A stretch of DNA of 64,000 bases from Sphingopyxis sp. GW247-27LB (GCF_002277025.1 NZ_NIWD01000011.1:54358-118357), one strand, 5' to 3'. Positions 34,741 to 43,538 are shown, counted from the first letter of the stretch. Translations and numbers: made by a program. The notes: a model not told the origin generated them from the letters alone.

Positions 34741-35870
34741 CCGACAGTCCCGCCGCCATCGACCCGCGCGACGCCGTTCTCGGCCGGTCGCGCGTCACCG
34801 ACACGCCCGAACTCGAGGCGTTTTACGACGACCTCGCGCGGCGCAACGCCGGCGCCTTCTGGAAGCGCGCCAACGCGATCGAGCCGTGGGAGCCCGAGAC
34901 GCGCTATCGCCCGACGCTCTGGCGCTATGCCGATATGCGCGCGATGTGCCTGCGCGCGATCGACCTCGTGAAGCCCGAGGAAGCGGGGCGCCGCGTCGTC
35001 ACCCTGCTCAACGACAGCGACGCGGGGCGCGCGAATGTCGCCGTCTGCGGCTGGCTGTTCAGCGGCATGCAGGCGATGCGCCCCGGCGAGATCACCCCCG
35101 CGCACAAGCACACGGCCTCCGCGCACCGCTTCATCATGGAGGGTAAGGGCGCCTATACCGTCGTCGACGGGCATCATATCACGCTGGGCGCCAATGATTA
35201 TGTGCTGACCCCGAACGGCTGCTGGCACGACCATGGCGTCACGGCCGATGGCGAGGTGTCGATCTGGCAGGACGGGCTCGACATCCCGCTGATGAACTGC
35301 CTCGAAACCAATTTCTACGCGGTGTACGAGCAGCCCGCGCAGACCGCCGCCTTCCCCTCGAACGACCTGCCGCTCAGCTATGGCGGCGCGGGTTTGCGGC
35401 CCGAGGGCGTCGGGGCGTGGGACAAGCCCTATTCGCCGGTGATGGTCTATCGCTGGGATGCGGTGCGCGACGCGCTCTGGAACCTCGCCAAGGTTTCAGG
35501 CGGGACGCCCTTCGACGGGCATATGATGCGCTATGCGAACCCGCTGACCGGCGGCTGGGCGCTGCAGACGATGGGCGCGCACATGCAGATGCTGCCCGGC
35601 GACTTTCGCGGGCAGGCGCACCGGCACACCGGCAATGTCGTCTATAATGTCGCGGCCGGCCGCGGCTATTCGATCATCGGCGGCGAGCGCTTCGACTGGC
35701 AGACGCACGACATCTTCTGCGTGCCGGCGTGGACGTGGCACGAGCATGTCAATCTCGACCCCTCCGAAGAAGCCTTCCTCTTCTCGTTCAACGATTTCCC
35801 CGTGATGGAGGCGCTCGGCGTCCGGATCGAGGAACCCTATTCCGACCACGGCGGCCACCAGCCCGCCTGA
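34737..35870 (+). CDS. Gentisate/salicylate 1,2-dioxygenase-like bicupin
   Basis: This 377-residue bicupin has iron ligands in the first cupin: H123 and H125 in PAHKHTASAHRF and H164 in NGCWHDHG. The 39-residue spacing from the second to the third His equals that of salicylate 1,2-dioxygenase (119, 121, 160), and R131 holds the position of its Arg127. The second cupin (GQAHRHTGNVVYNVAAGRGY) is also preserved. Enzymes of this family cleave the ring between the carboxylated and the hydroxylated or aminated carbon. The operon context argues for an anthranilate-derived substrate such as 5-hydroxyanthranilate. It overlaps both neighbours' frames tightly. Confidence 0.88.
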   Translation: MTDSPAAIDPRDAVLGRSRVTDTPELEAFYDDLARRNAGAFWKRANAIEPWEPETRYRPTLWRYADMRAMCLRAIDLVKPEEAGRRVVTLLNDSDAGRANVAVCGWLFSGMQAMRPGEITPAHKHTASAHRFIMEGKGAYTVVDGHHITLGANDYVLTPNGCWHDHGVTADGEVSIWQDGLDIPLMNCLETNFYAVYEQPAQTAAFPSNDLPLSYGGAGLRPEGVGAWDKPYSPVMVYRWDAVRDALWNLAKVSGGTPFDGHMMRYANPLTGGWALQTMGAHMQMLPGDFRGQAHRHTGNVVYNVAAGRGYSIIGGERFDWQTHDIFCVPAWTWHEHVNLDPSEEAFLFSFNDFPVMEALGVRIEEPYSDHGGHQPA

Positions 35871-35894
35871 CTGCAAACAGACAGGATTAAATCC

Positions 35895-36803
35895 ATGCGT
35901 TTCGTGACTTATCGCACGGTCGAGACCGAATCGCGGCTCGGCCTTCTCCACGACGGGCTCGTGGTCGACGTCGAATATTTCGGCGCCGCGATCGGGCAGA
36001 ATCTGCCCTCGACGATGCTCGATTTCATCGACCTCGGGCCGATCGCGCTGCGTTTCCTGCAAGAGGCGGTGACCAACGCCTCGACCGCCGATTTCGTCGG
36101 CACGTCGCTTCCGCAAGCCAATGTCGCGCTGCTCGCGCCGATCCCGCGGCCGCGCAAGAATATCTTCGGAATCGGCCTCAACTATACCGAGCATGTCGCG
36201 GAATCGGCACGCAGCCTCGACACGTCGAAGGACCTGCCGCAGCAGCCGGTGATCTTCTCCAAGCCGCCGACCGCGGTCGCCGCGTGGGACGACCCGATCC
36301 GCCACAATGGGGCGGTGACGCAGCAGCTCGACTGGGAAACCGAGCTCGCCGTCGTCATCGGCCGCACCGCGCGCCGCGTCGCCGAGGCCGACGCGCTGGG
36401 TCATGTCTTCGGCTATACGGTGATCAACGACGTCTCGGCGCGCGACTGCCGCCGCGCCGGCCAGTGGATCGTGTCGAAGGGACAGGACAGTTTCGCGCCG
36501 ATGGGACCGTGCATCGTCACGTCCGATGAAATTGGTGACCCGCAGGACCTGACCCTCAAGACGCGCGTCAACGGGGTGGAGAAGCAGAACGGCAACACGC
36601 GCTTCATGCTGTTCAACGTGGCGCAGCTCGTCGCCGACATATCGAGCGTGATGACGCTCGAGCCCGGCGACATCATCGCGACCGGCACGCCGGCGGGCGT
36701 CGGTGCCGGGCGCGATCCGCAGGAGTTCCTGTGGCCGGGCGACGTCGTCGAATGCGAGATCGAGAAGGTCGGCATGCTGCGCAACCCGGTCGTCGCGGTC
36801 TGA
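35895..36803 (+). CDS. Fumarylacetoacetate hydrolase family protein
   Basis: The 302-residue protein has a variable N-terminal domain and the FAH catalytic domain from about residue 85: IFGIGLNYTEHVAESAR, DWETELAVVIGRTARRV (metal-binding Glu residues), NDVSARDCRR and GDIIATGTPAGVGAG. Such enzymes hydrolyse C-C bonds of beta-diketo acids, for example fumarylpyruvate. Behind the cupin dioxygenase it should cut the ring-fission product to pyruvate and a C4 acid or its amide. It starts 24 bases after the cupin stop, with an AGGATT-like site. Confidence 0.9.
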   Translation: MRFVTYRTVETESRLGLLHDGLVVDVEYFGAAIGQNLPSTMLDFIDLGPIALRFLQEAVTNASTADFVGTSLPQANVALLAPIPRPRKNIFGIGLNYTEHVAESARSLDTSKDLPQQPVIFSKPPTAVAAWDDPIRHNGAVTQQLDWETELAVVIGRTARRVAEADALGHVFGYTVINDVSARDCRRAGQWIVSKGQDSFAPMGPCIVTSDEIGDPQDLTLKTRVNGVEKQNGNTRFMLFNVAQLVADISSVMTLEPGDIIATGTPAGVGAGRDPQEFLWPGDVVECEIEKVGMLRNPVVAV

Positions 36804-36811
36804 GGCGCGCC

Positions 36812-37567
36812 ATGACGGCACGACCTATCCGCATCGGGCAGATCGTGCCCAGCTCCAACGTCACGATGGAGACCGAGATTCCGGCGCTGCTCCGCGCCCG
36901 CGAGGCCATCGCGCCCGAGCGCTTCACTTTCCACTCGTCGCGGATGCGGATGAGGAAGGTGACGAAGGAGGAGCTCGCGGCGATGGACGCCGATTCCGAC
37001 CGCTGCGCGCTCGAACTGTCCGACGCCGCGGTCGACGTCCTCGGCTACGCCTGCCTCGTCGCGATCATGAGCATGGGGCAGGGTTATCACCGCGTCTCCG
37101 AGGCGCGGCTCCACCAATGCACGGTGGAGAACGGCCACCCTGCGCCCGTCGTGACGAGCGCGGGGGCGCTGATCGAGGGGCTGAAGGCGCTCGACGCGAA
37201 GCGCATCGCGCTCGTCGCGCCCTATATGAAGCCGCTCACGCAGATGGTCGTCTCCTATATCGAGGAGGAGGGCGTGGCGGTCGCCGACTGGCTCGCGCTC
37301 GAAATCCCCGACAATCTGGAAGTCGCGGCGCAGGATCCGGTCCATCTGCTCGATCATTACAAGCGCCTCGACCTCACCGGCATCGACGCGCTCGTCCTGT
37401 CGGCTTGCGTCCAGATGCCCTCGCTGCCGTCGGTGCAAAGGATCGAGGATGCGATCGGCCTGCCGGTCGTATCGGCCGCGATCTGCACCGCGCACCAGAT
37501 GCTGACGCGCCTGGGGCTGCCGACGAAGGTTCCCGGCGCGGGGGCCTTGCTGTCGGGCCGCTATTGA
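36812..37567 (+). CDS. Maleate cis-trans isomerase (Asp/Glu racemase superfamily)
   Basis: The 251-residue product from ATG 36812 closely follows the NicE/maleate isomerase pattern: IRIGQIVPSSNVTMETEIPA, ERFTFHSSRMRMRKVTKEEL, the first catalytic cysteine C81 in LGYACLVAIMSMGQG and the second C199 in VLSACVQMPSLPSV. It interconverts maleate and fumarate. As last gene of the operon it implies that maleate is an end product of the preceding steps, as in nicotinate degradation. The gap to the FAH gene is eight bases. Confidence 0.92.
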   Translation: MTARPIRIGQIVPSSNVTMETEIPALLRAREAIAPERFTFHSSRMRMRKVTKEELAAMDADSDRCALELSDAAVDVLGYACLVAIMSMGQGYHRVSEARLHQCTVENGHPAPVVTSAGALIEGLKALDAKRIALVAPYMKPLTQMVVSYIEEEGVAVADWLALEIPDNLEVAAQDPVHLLDHYKRLDLTGIDALVLSACVQMPSLPSVQRIEDAIGLPVVSAAICTAHQMLTRLGLPTKVPGAGALLSGRY

Positions 37568-37740
37568 TCTCACGGCGCCGTCTCCGCTTGCGCCCGCATG
37601 AACGGCGCGCGGTTTTTGCGACATTTTGCGACAATTTTCCCTCGGCTCGGCAAGGGACTGGGACAAATCGCCCCTAGAACGCCGTCATCGGGACCCGGCT
37701 CTCCCCCTTTCGCGAGGGTCCCATGACAGGAGTTCGTGAC

Positions 37741-38373
37741 GTGAAGAAGATGACTCTTTTGACTTTGGGCGCGGCGCTGATCGCGGTGCCCGCGCTCGCC
37801 GCTCCGGGCGGCCACCGGGACATGGGCGATGCCGACGGCAATGGCGTGCTGACCCGTGCTGAGGCGCAGGCTTCGGCCGGGCAGATGTTCGCCAAGATGG
37901 ACGCCAACAAGGACGGCAAGCTCGACGCCGCCGACCGCGCCGCGCGCCACGCCGCCATGCAGGCGAAGCGCTTCGCCGCGCTCGACGCCAATTCGGACGG
38001 CAGCATCAGCAAGGCTGAGTGGGACCAGCATGGCGCCGACCGCCAGGCGAAGCGCGCCGAATGGAAGGAAAAGCGCGCCGCCGCGGCCGGTGAAGCCGGC
38101 GAAGGCAAGCGCGGGATGCGCGGCCATCACGGCAAGCGCGGCGGCCACCACGGCATGCGCGGCGATCACGGCATGATGATGAAGACCGACACCGACGGCG
38201 ACAAGGCGATCAGCCAGGCCGAGTTCGAAACCGCCGCCCTCGCGCGCTTCGACCGCCTCGACGCCAACAAGGACGGCCAGGTGACCGCCGAGGAACGCCA
38301 GGCGCAGCGCGCGGCGTGGAAGGCGAAGCGCGGCCAGCGCGGCGCGGCCCCGGCGGCGCCCGCGACCGAATAA
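37741..38373 (+). CDS. Secreted EF-hand protein
   Basis: Start chosen at GTG 37741 behind AGGAG (37730-37734). It gives a signal peptide (KKMTLLTLGAALIAVPALAA). Four EF-hand-like loops follow: MGDADGNGVLTRAE, MDANKDGKLDAADR, LDANSDGSISKAEW and, after a His/Gly-rich linker (GHHGKRGGHHGMRGDHG), TDTDGDKAISQAEF and LDANKDGQVTAEER. It is likely a periplasmic Ca2+ binder; the His-rich part may bind other metals. The two-component pair just downstream on the same strand may sense the same condition. Confidence 0.8.
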   Translation: MKKMTLLTLGAALIAVPALAAPGGHRDMGDADGNGVLTRAEAQASAGQMFAKMDANKDGKLDAADRAARHAAMQAKRFAALDANSDGSISKAEWDQHGADRQAKRAEWKEKRAAAAGEAGEGKRGMRGHHGKRGGHHGMRGDHGMMMKTDTDGDKAISQAEFETAALARFDRLDANKDGQVTAEERQAQRAAWKAKRGQRGAAPAAPATE

Positions 38374-38511
38374 GCCTTTGGCAGGGATCGGCGGCACGGG
38401 CAGGCTCTTCCCCCCTCCCTGGCATTGCCTTTGCCGCCGGTCCCTGTCAGCACGGTATCGCCCATCGGCCCCTGGTCGGTGGGCGAACCATTTGTTTTAG
38501 ACGGACGCGAG

Positions 38512-39246
38512 ATGACCGATAGCGACACGCCCCGCATTCTGCTGATCGACGACGAACCGTCGATCCGCGAGCCGCTCGGCGAATATCTCGCGGCGCAGGG
38601 CTTTGCCGTGAGCGACGCGGCGAGCGCCGCCGAGGCGCGCTCGATCCTGCGCGCCAAGAGCATCGACCTCGTCGTCAGCGACATCATGATGCCCGGCGAG
38701 GACGGGCTGTCGCTGACCCGCCATCTGCGCGAGACGAGCAGCATCCCCGTCATCCTGCTCACCGCGCGCGCCGAGGATACCGAGCGGATCATCGGGCTCG
38801 AGATCGGCGCCGACGATTATGTCGTCAAACCCTTCAACCCGCGCGAGCTGGTCGCACGCATCCGCACCGTGCTGCGCCGCACCCAGCAGGGCGGCCGCGC
38901 GCTCGACAAGGGCGGCACCAGCTATGCCTTCGGGCCGTGGGTGCTGCGCGAGGTCGAGCGCGTGCTCGTCGACGAGGCGGGCGAGGAGGTCGCGCTGTCG
39001 TCGGGCGAATATCATCTGCTTCACGCGCTCGTCCGCCACCCGCGCCAGGTGATGAGCCGCGACCGCCTGCTCGACATGGTGCGCGGGCGCGAGGCCGACA
39101 TCTTCGACCGCGCGATCGACAATCTGGTGAGCCGCCTGCGCAAGAAGATCGAGGAGGATCCCGCGCGGCCGCAGATCGTGAAGACGGTATGGGGCGGCGG
39201 CTATACGCTGGCGTGCGAGGTCAAGCGGCTGGGACCGGCATCGTGA
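38512..39246 (+). CDS. OmpR/PhoB-type response regulator
   Basis: The 244-residue protein from ATG 38512 has a receiver domain (RILLIDDEPSIREPL, phosphoacceptor D57 in DLVVSDIMMPGEDG, T in VILLTARAED, K in DDYVVKPFNPRE) and a winged-helix DNA-binding domain (LVRHPRQVMSRDRLLDMV, IDNLVSRLRKKIEEDP). Its stop overlaps the kinase start as GTGA. Targets are unknown. Confidence 0.95.
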   Translation: MTDSDTPRILLIDDEPSIREPLGEYLAAQGFAVSDAASAAEARSILRAKSIDLVVSDIMMPGEDGLSLTRHLRETSSIPVILLTARAEDTERIIGLEIGADDYVVKPFNPRELVARIRTVLRRTQQGGRALDKGGTSYAFGPWVLREVERVLVDEAGEEVALSSGEYHLLHALVRHPRQVMSRDRLLDMVRGREADIFDRAIDNLVSRLRKKIEEDPARPQIVKTVWGGGYTLACEVKRLGPAS

Positions 39247-40580
39247 AACTGCGCCTGTGGCCGAGGAGCCTGATCGGACAGCTCGTCTTCGCCGTGGCGG
39301 TGACGCTGTTCGTCGCGCAGGCGATCAACTTCGCGCTGCTCGTGCGCGGACAGGAGCAGCAGGTTCTCGCCCACGGCGGCGGCATGGCGGTGGCGCGGAT
39401 CATCGACGCGGTCGAGCGCGACCGGCGCGGCGAACGCGAGGGAAGCGAGGGCGACGGGCGGCCGCACGAGCGCGTCCAGAAGCTGCGCATATCGGATGCA
39501 CCGCCACGCCTGCCGCGCCGCGCGGTGTCGCGGCCCGACCTCGCCAACTATGTCGCGGGGCTGATGACCGAGGCCGAGGTGCGCGCCGATTCGGTCCAGG
39601 CCTGGGCCCTTCCGCCGCGGACACCGCGCCGGCATCCCGACTTTCCCGGCCAGACGGTTGTCGTGGTCGCCAAGGTCGGCGACCAATATTACGCCGTTCG
39701 CAGCCGCATTCCGGCGAGCGGCAACCGCCTGCAGGGCTTCCTGCTCTGGCAGACGCTGTCGCTCTATCTGCTGCTCCTGATCCCCATCCTGCTGATCGCG
39801 TGGCGCGCGGCGGTGCCGCTGCGCGATCTGACGCGGGCGGCGCGGACCAGTCCGGCGCTGCGCGATGCCGAGCCGCTCGCCGAGGCGGGGCCGTCCGACG
39901 TGCGCGACCTGATCGGCGCGTTCAACGCCTATCGCGCGCGGATCGCGGCGATGCTGTCCGACAAGGACCGGATGCTCGGCGCGGTCGGGCACGATCTGCG
40001 CACCCCGCTCGCCAGCCTGCGCGTGCGCGTCGAGCAGGTCGAGGACGCGGCGCTGCGTGACAAGATGATCGCCTCGATCGAGGAAATGACCGCGATGCTC
40101 GCCGACATATTGGCGCTCGCGCGCTCGGGGTCGGGCAATGAGGCGCGCGAGCCCGTCGCGCTCGGCACGCTCGTCGGCGACCTTGCGGCCGATTATCGCG
40201 AGCGGGGCCGCGATGTCGCGGTGGCCGACGTCGCCGACGCCAGCGTGATGGCGCGGCCGCTGCTGCTGCGCCGGGCGCTGCGCAATCTGGTCGACAATGC
40301 CGTCGCCTATGGCGTTCGCGCGCGCCTGTCGGTCGCGGCCGCCGACGGCTGGACGCGCATCACCGTGTCCGACGACGGCCCCGGCCTGACCGACGAGCAG
40401 ATCCGCACCCTCGTCGAACCCTTCGCGCGCGGCGAGGAATCGCGCAACCGGGCGACCGGAGGCGCCGGTCTGGGCCTCTCCATCGCGCGCGAGATCGCCG
40501 AGGGCGAGGGCGGTGCGCTGATGCTCGCCAACCGCGCGGGCGGCGGGCTCGACGCGGTGATTGCTTTGCCAATCGTTTAA
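39243..40580 (+). CDS. Sensor histidine kinase (EnvZ-like)
   Basis: The 445-residue protein starts at GTG 39243. Membrane helices near 12-32 and 172-195 bracket a periplasmic sensor region. A HAMP domain (VPLRDLTRAARTSPALRDA), HisKA with GAVGHDLRTPLASLRVRVEQ and HATPase_c with LRNLVDNAVAYG, DDGPGLTDEQI and GAGLGLSIAREIAE follow. It is coupled to the OmpR-type regulator. The periplasmic region is rich in Arg/Glu/Pro, and the signal is unknown. Confidence 0.94.
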   Translation: MKLRLWPRSLIGQLVFAVAVTLFVAQAINFALLVRGQEQQVLAHGGGMAVARIIDAVERDRRGEREGSEGDGRPHERVQKLRISDAPPRLPRRAVSRPDLANYVAGLMTEAEVRADSVQAWALPPRTPRRHPDFPGQTVVVVAKVGDQYYAVRSRIPASGNRLQGFLLWQTLSLYLLLLIPILLIAWRAAVPLRDLTRAARTSPALRDAEPLAEAGPSDVRDLIGAFNAYRARIAAMLSDKDRMLGAVGHDLRTPLASLRVRVEQVEDAALRDKMIASIEEMTAMLADILALARSGSGNEAREPVALGTLVGDLAADYRERGRDVAVADVADASVMARPLLLRRALRNLVDNAVAYGVRARLSVAAADGWTRITVSDDGPGLTDEQIRTLVEPFARGEESRNRATGGAGLGLSIAREIAEGEGGALMLANRAGGGLDAVIALPIV

Positions 40581-40585
40581 AGTTC

Positions 40586-40663
40586 GTCGCCCCCGCGAAG
40601 GCGGGGGCCACTGGCAATCTTGCACTGCACCGACAACGGCCCCCGCCTTCGCGGGGGCGACGG
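40586..40663. repeat. REP-like palindrome (CCCCCGCGAAGGCGGGGG class)
   Basis: Two perfect 25-base arms, 40586-40610 and 40639-40663, face each other around a 28-base centre. This GC-rich unit lies between convergent genes and could also stop transcription from both sides. Confidence 0.75.
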
Positions 40664-40666
40664 CTG

Positions 40667-41473
40667 TTACGCGTAGATCGCGATCGCCTGGCTGCCGCTG
40701 AGCACCGGTTCGCCGGCGCGGTTCCACAGCATCATGTCCTGCACCGACAGGCCCGCGCGCGCATAGCCCGTCTTCGCCGACAGGAGCCACCAGCCGTCGT
40801 CGGTGCGCGGTGCCGCGGTCAGCATGTTGACCGTCCAGTTCATCGAGCTGATCGGCCCGAATTCGGTGAACAGCGCCATCGCCGCCGGCGGCAGCGCGTC
40901 GCCCATCGCGAGCAGGGCGACCGCGGGGTGGCAGGCCGGCTCCTCGACGAAGCGTACCCAGGTCAGATATTCGCCCACCTCGCTTTTCCAGGCAAAGCGC
41001 GGCCCGCTGGTCGGGCGCATGTCGAAATGGCGCGTGAAGCTCGGCCGCGCCTTGTGCTCGGGAACCGGCGACAGCGTGTCGGGATCGGGGGCGTCGGGCA
41101 TCGTCAGCCGATTATGGTCGAGATGACTCGGCCGGTCGGGCGAGAAGGCGAAGACCGCGGCGGTGCCGAACCCGGCATCGCTGCTGACCCCGGCGTCGAT
41201 GAACAGGCTCGATTTGGACCGGCGCAGCACGCGCGTTTCGACGGTGCAGTCGCCGCCGACCGGCCCGACGAAACTGATCTGGGCATAGCGCAGCGGCGCC
41301 TCGGTCGGGTGAAGCGCCATCGCCCCCGCGAGCGCGACCGCCGAGCTGATCCCGCCATAGGCGGTGCGGCCCTGCATCCAGCCTTCGTCGATATGCGCGG
41401 TCGCGCCGTCACCATCGACGCGCAGGGTGGAGAGCAGCGCGTCGAGCGCGGAGGGGGAGGGGGTTTCGGTCAT
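40667..41473 (-). CDS. Thioesterase family protein (double hotdog)
   Basis: The 268-residue protein from ATG 41473 has the double-hotdog acyl-CoA thioesterase pattern. WMQGRTAYGGISSAVALAGA carries the G-G-x(3)-A helix, and YAQISFVGPVGGDCTVETRV is a typical hotdog strand pair. The C-terminal half ends with KTGYARAGLSVQDMMLWN. It probably hydrolyses an acyl-CoA in the cytosol. The open frame upstream of 41473 translates a REP repeat and is not part of the gene. Confidence 0.82.
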   Translation of the reverse strand: MTETPSPSALDALLSTLRVDGDGATAHIDEGWMQGRTAYGGISSAVALAGAMALHPTEAPLRYAQISFVGPVGGDCTVETRVLRRSKSSLFIDAGVSSDAGFGTAAVFAFSPDRPSHLDHNRLTMPDAPDPDTLSPVPEHKARPSFTRHFDMRPTSGPRFAWKSEVGEYLTWVRFVEEPACHPAVALLAMGDALPPAAMALFTEFGPISSMNWTVNMLTAAPRTDDGWWLLSAKTGYARAGLSVQDMMLWNRAGEPVLSGSQAIAIYA

Positions 41474-41504
41474 CGGCTTCTGTCTTTCGCACAAGCATTC
41501 AAAA

Positions 41505-41593
41505 CCGTTCGCCCTGAGCTTGTCGAAGGGCCGTTCTTTCCTTGAGCGTTGTCGAAGAGAAGAACGGTGCTTCGACAAGCTCAGCACGAACGG
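41505..41593. repeat. REP-like palindrome (CCGTTCGCCCTGAGCTTGTC class)
   Basis: Arms 41505-41528 and 41570-41593 are imperfect inverted copies ending in CTTGTCGAAG/CTTCGACAAG, with a further GTCGAAG unit inside. Read through, it encodes VLSLSK/DKLRANG peptides that often pollute predicted proteins. It lies between two minus-strand genes. Confidence 0.75.
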
Positions 41594-41601
41594 ATGAAAG
41601 A

Positions 41602-42774
41602 CTATTCTTCGATCTGGAACGTGAGTCCCGCATGCTCGGTCAGCCGGTCGATCAGCGCCTGCCCCAGCAGCGCGCCCGGCGTCCACACGCCGCCTGCGCC
41701 CTTGTCGTCGAGCAGCGCCATGCCGGTTTCGGCGAGCATCTTCGACGTCGAGCCATAGCCGGGATCGCGGTCGCCCTGGACGCTGGCGCGGATCTCGCGC
41801 CCGTCGGGATATTCGCCGATGAAGAGGATGTCGTAGAAGCCCTTTTCGCGCTGCTCCTTGCTCGGGCCCTCGCCGGGCTGGAGCTTCGCGTCGCCGAACG
41901 GATTGGCCTTCGCCATCGCTTCGGCCATCGCCTTGCCGGCGTCGCCGATCGTCGTCATCACCATCTCGTCATAGACGAGATCCTCGCCCCACGCGTGGCC
42001 GAGCAGGAAATTGGTGCGGTGGACATTCTTGGTGTTGATCGGCGCCATCACGAAGGGCGCGGTCCAGGTGCCGGCCGCGGAATCATATTCGGGGATCAGC
42101 CCGCTCGGCTGGTGCGGCCCTTCGAACCCGGGGGTCAGCGCGAAGCTGGATTTGAGCAGCAGCGCGAGCGACGGCTTCTTCGCGACGGCCTTCAGCGTTT
42201 CGGTCAGGCTCGCGATGGTGCCGCCCGATGCGCCGCCCTGCATCTTGCGTACCCGGCCCTTGACGCGCGGCGCGGGGCTGCCGTGGCGCTTCACCGCCTC
42301 GGCCTGCAGGAACAGCACGCCAAGGTCGAAGGGGATCGAATCGAAGCCGCAGCTGAAGGTGATCCGCGCACCCGATGCCTGGGCCGCGTCCTGATGCGCG
42401 TCGATCATCTCGCGCATCCAGCCGGGTTCGCCGCACAGGTCCGCATAGGCGGTGCCGGCGCGGACGCAGGCGGCGACGAGGTCGCTGCCGTAAAGCTGAT
42501 AGGGGCCGACGGTGGTGAGGACGACGCGGGTGCGTGCCGCCATCGCGTCGAGGCTCGCGGGATCGCTCGCATCGGCGACGACGAGCGGCGTGTCGGCGGG
42601 CGCGCCGATGAGGTCGCGGACCTCGGCGAGCTTGTCGGCGCTGCGCCCCGCCATCGCCCATCTGGGCGCGTCCTTCCGCCCGGCGTAATGCTCGGCCAGA
42701 TACTCCCCGACGAGGCGCCCGGTGAACCCCGTGGCGCCATAGACGATGATGTCGAACTCGCGCGTATCGGCCAC
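41602..42774 (-). CDS. Saccharopine dehydrogenase-like NAD(P) oxidoreductase (trans-acting enoyl reductase family)
   Basis: The 390-residue protein has an N-terminal Rossmann motif DIIVYGATGFTGRLVGEYLA. VVLTTVGPYQLYGSDLVAAC and ARITFSCGFDSIPFDLGVLF are typical of the saccharopine dehydrogenase-like family that includes mycobacterial enoyl reductases. The role in bacteria outside actinomycetes is unclear, perhaps lipid modification. A TTTACGTAAACGTTAA site stands 12 bases upstream of ATG 42774. Confidence 0.85.
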   Translation of the reverse strand: MADTREFDIIVYGATGFTGRLVGEYLAEHYAGRKDAPRWAMAGRSADKLAEVRDLIGAPADTPLVVADASDPASLDAMAARTRVVLTTVGPYQLYGSDLVAACVRAGTAYADLCGEPGWMREMIDAHQDAAQASGARITFSCGFDSIPFDLGVLFLQAEAVKRHGSPAPRVKGRVRKMQGGASGGTIASLTETLKAVAKKPSLALLLKSSFALTPGFEGPHQPSGLIPEYDSAAGTWTAPFVMAPINTKNVHRTNFLLGHAWGEDLVYDEMVMTTIGDAGKAMAEAMAKANPFGDAKLQPGEGPSKEQREKGFYDILFIGEYPDGREIRASVQGDRDPGYGSTSKMLAETGMALLDDKGAGGVWTPGALLGQALIDRLTEHAGLTFQIEE

Positions 42775-42785
42775 GCCAACCTCCC

Positions 42786-42801
42786 TTTACGTAAACGTTA
42801 A
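42786..42801. promoter_or_regulatory. Operator-like TTTACGTAAACGTTAA
   Basis: It contains the perfect palindrome TTTACGTAAA (42786-42795) followed by CGTTAA. The pattern TTTACGTnnACGTAAA is known for MerR-type LiuR regulators of acyl-CoA and branched-chain catabolism. It overlaps the promoter region of the gene starting at 42774. Confidence 0.4.
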
Positions 42802-42886
42802 GTGGAGGCTAGCGCAGGCGGAGAGCGATGCCAAGCGCGAAGCGGTGATGGCGCAGTTGAAGAGCGGCGCATGGTCTTGCCCGCTT

Positions 42887-42915
42887 CGTCACCCCGGATC
42901 AAGTCCGGGGTGACG
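42887..42915. repeat. Short palindrome CGTCACCCCGGA-N5-TCCGGGGTGACG
   Basis: Perfect 12-base arms 42887-42898 and 42904-42915. It is a common sphingomonad intergenic repeat, lying between the divergent ends near the DoxX gene. It may act as a terminator for the DoxX transcript. Confidence 0.7.
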
Positions 42916-42948
42916 AGACGAGGAGGGTCAAACTACCGCGCCGTCAAC

Positions 42949-43464
42949 TCAGCGGCGCCAGAAGGGACGCTTCTCGACAACGACGGGCGGCTCGCCCGCG
43001 ACTTCGGCGCGGCCCTCGGCGCGCGCGGCGCGCAATTCGGCTTCGCTCGCGCGGCGTTCGGCGTCGTGCTTCGCAAGTTCGTCGCGGCGGCGCTGGCGCA
43101 GCGCGTCATAGCTCCAGCGGGTGTTGCCATAGCCGAACAGGCACAGAAGGCCGCCGGCGATTGCCAGATTCTTCATCGCCATCATCGCCTGCATCGGATC
43201 GGTGAATTCGCGGTGGAAGAAGAGGATGGTGAGCAGCACGAAAATCGCGAGCAGGATCGACCACAGCCGCGTCGCGACCCCGAGGACGAGGCACGCGCCC
43301 GCGAGCAGCTCGAAAAGGCCGGTCGGGATGGCGAGCCAGCCGGGAAGCCCGGCGGCGGCGATCATCGCATTGGTGTCGGAAACATGGATCAGCTTGTTGA
43401 TCCCCGACACCAAAAAGATGACGGCGATGAACAGGCGGCCGATGAAGACGGCGATCATGGACAT
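42949..43464 (-). CDS. DoxX family membrane protein
   Basis: The 171-residue product from ATG 43464 has four membrane helices: IAVFIGRLFIAVIFLVSGIN, LAIPTGLFELLAGACLVLGV, WSILLAIFVLLTILFF and MMAMKNLAIAGGLLCLFGYG. These match the DoxX fold. A charged coiled tail (RRRDELAKHDAERRASEAEL) extends into the cytoplasm and is longer than usual. DoxX proteins are linked to redox processes at the membrane, with no defined reaction. Confidence 0.85.
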   Translation of the reverse strand: MSMIAVFIGRLFIAVIFLVSGINKLIHVSDTNAMIAAAGLPGWLAIPTGLFELLAGACLVLGVATRLWSILLAIFVLLTILFFHREFTDPMQAMMAMKNLAIAGGLLCLFGYGNTRWSYDALRQRRRDELAKHDAERRASEAELRAARAEGRAEVAGEPPVVVEKRPFWRR

Positions 43465-43538
43465 GGGGCATCCTCCGTTTTTCGCGCCCCGTCCGCTTGT
43501 GCAGTCAGGACGCTCGGGACGCGGGGAGGTTCCGCCGG

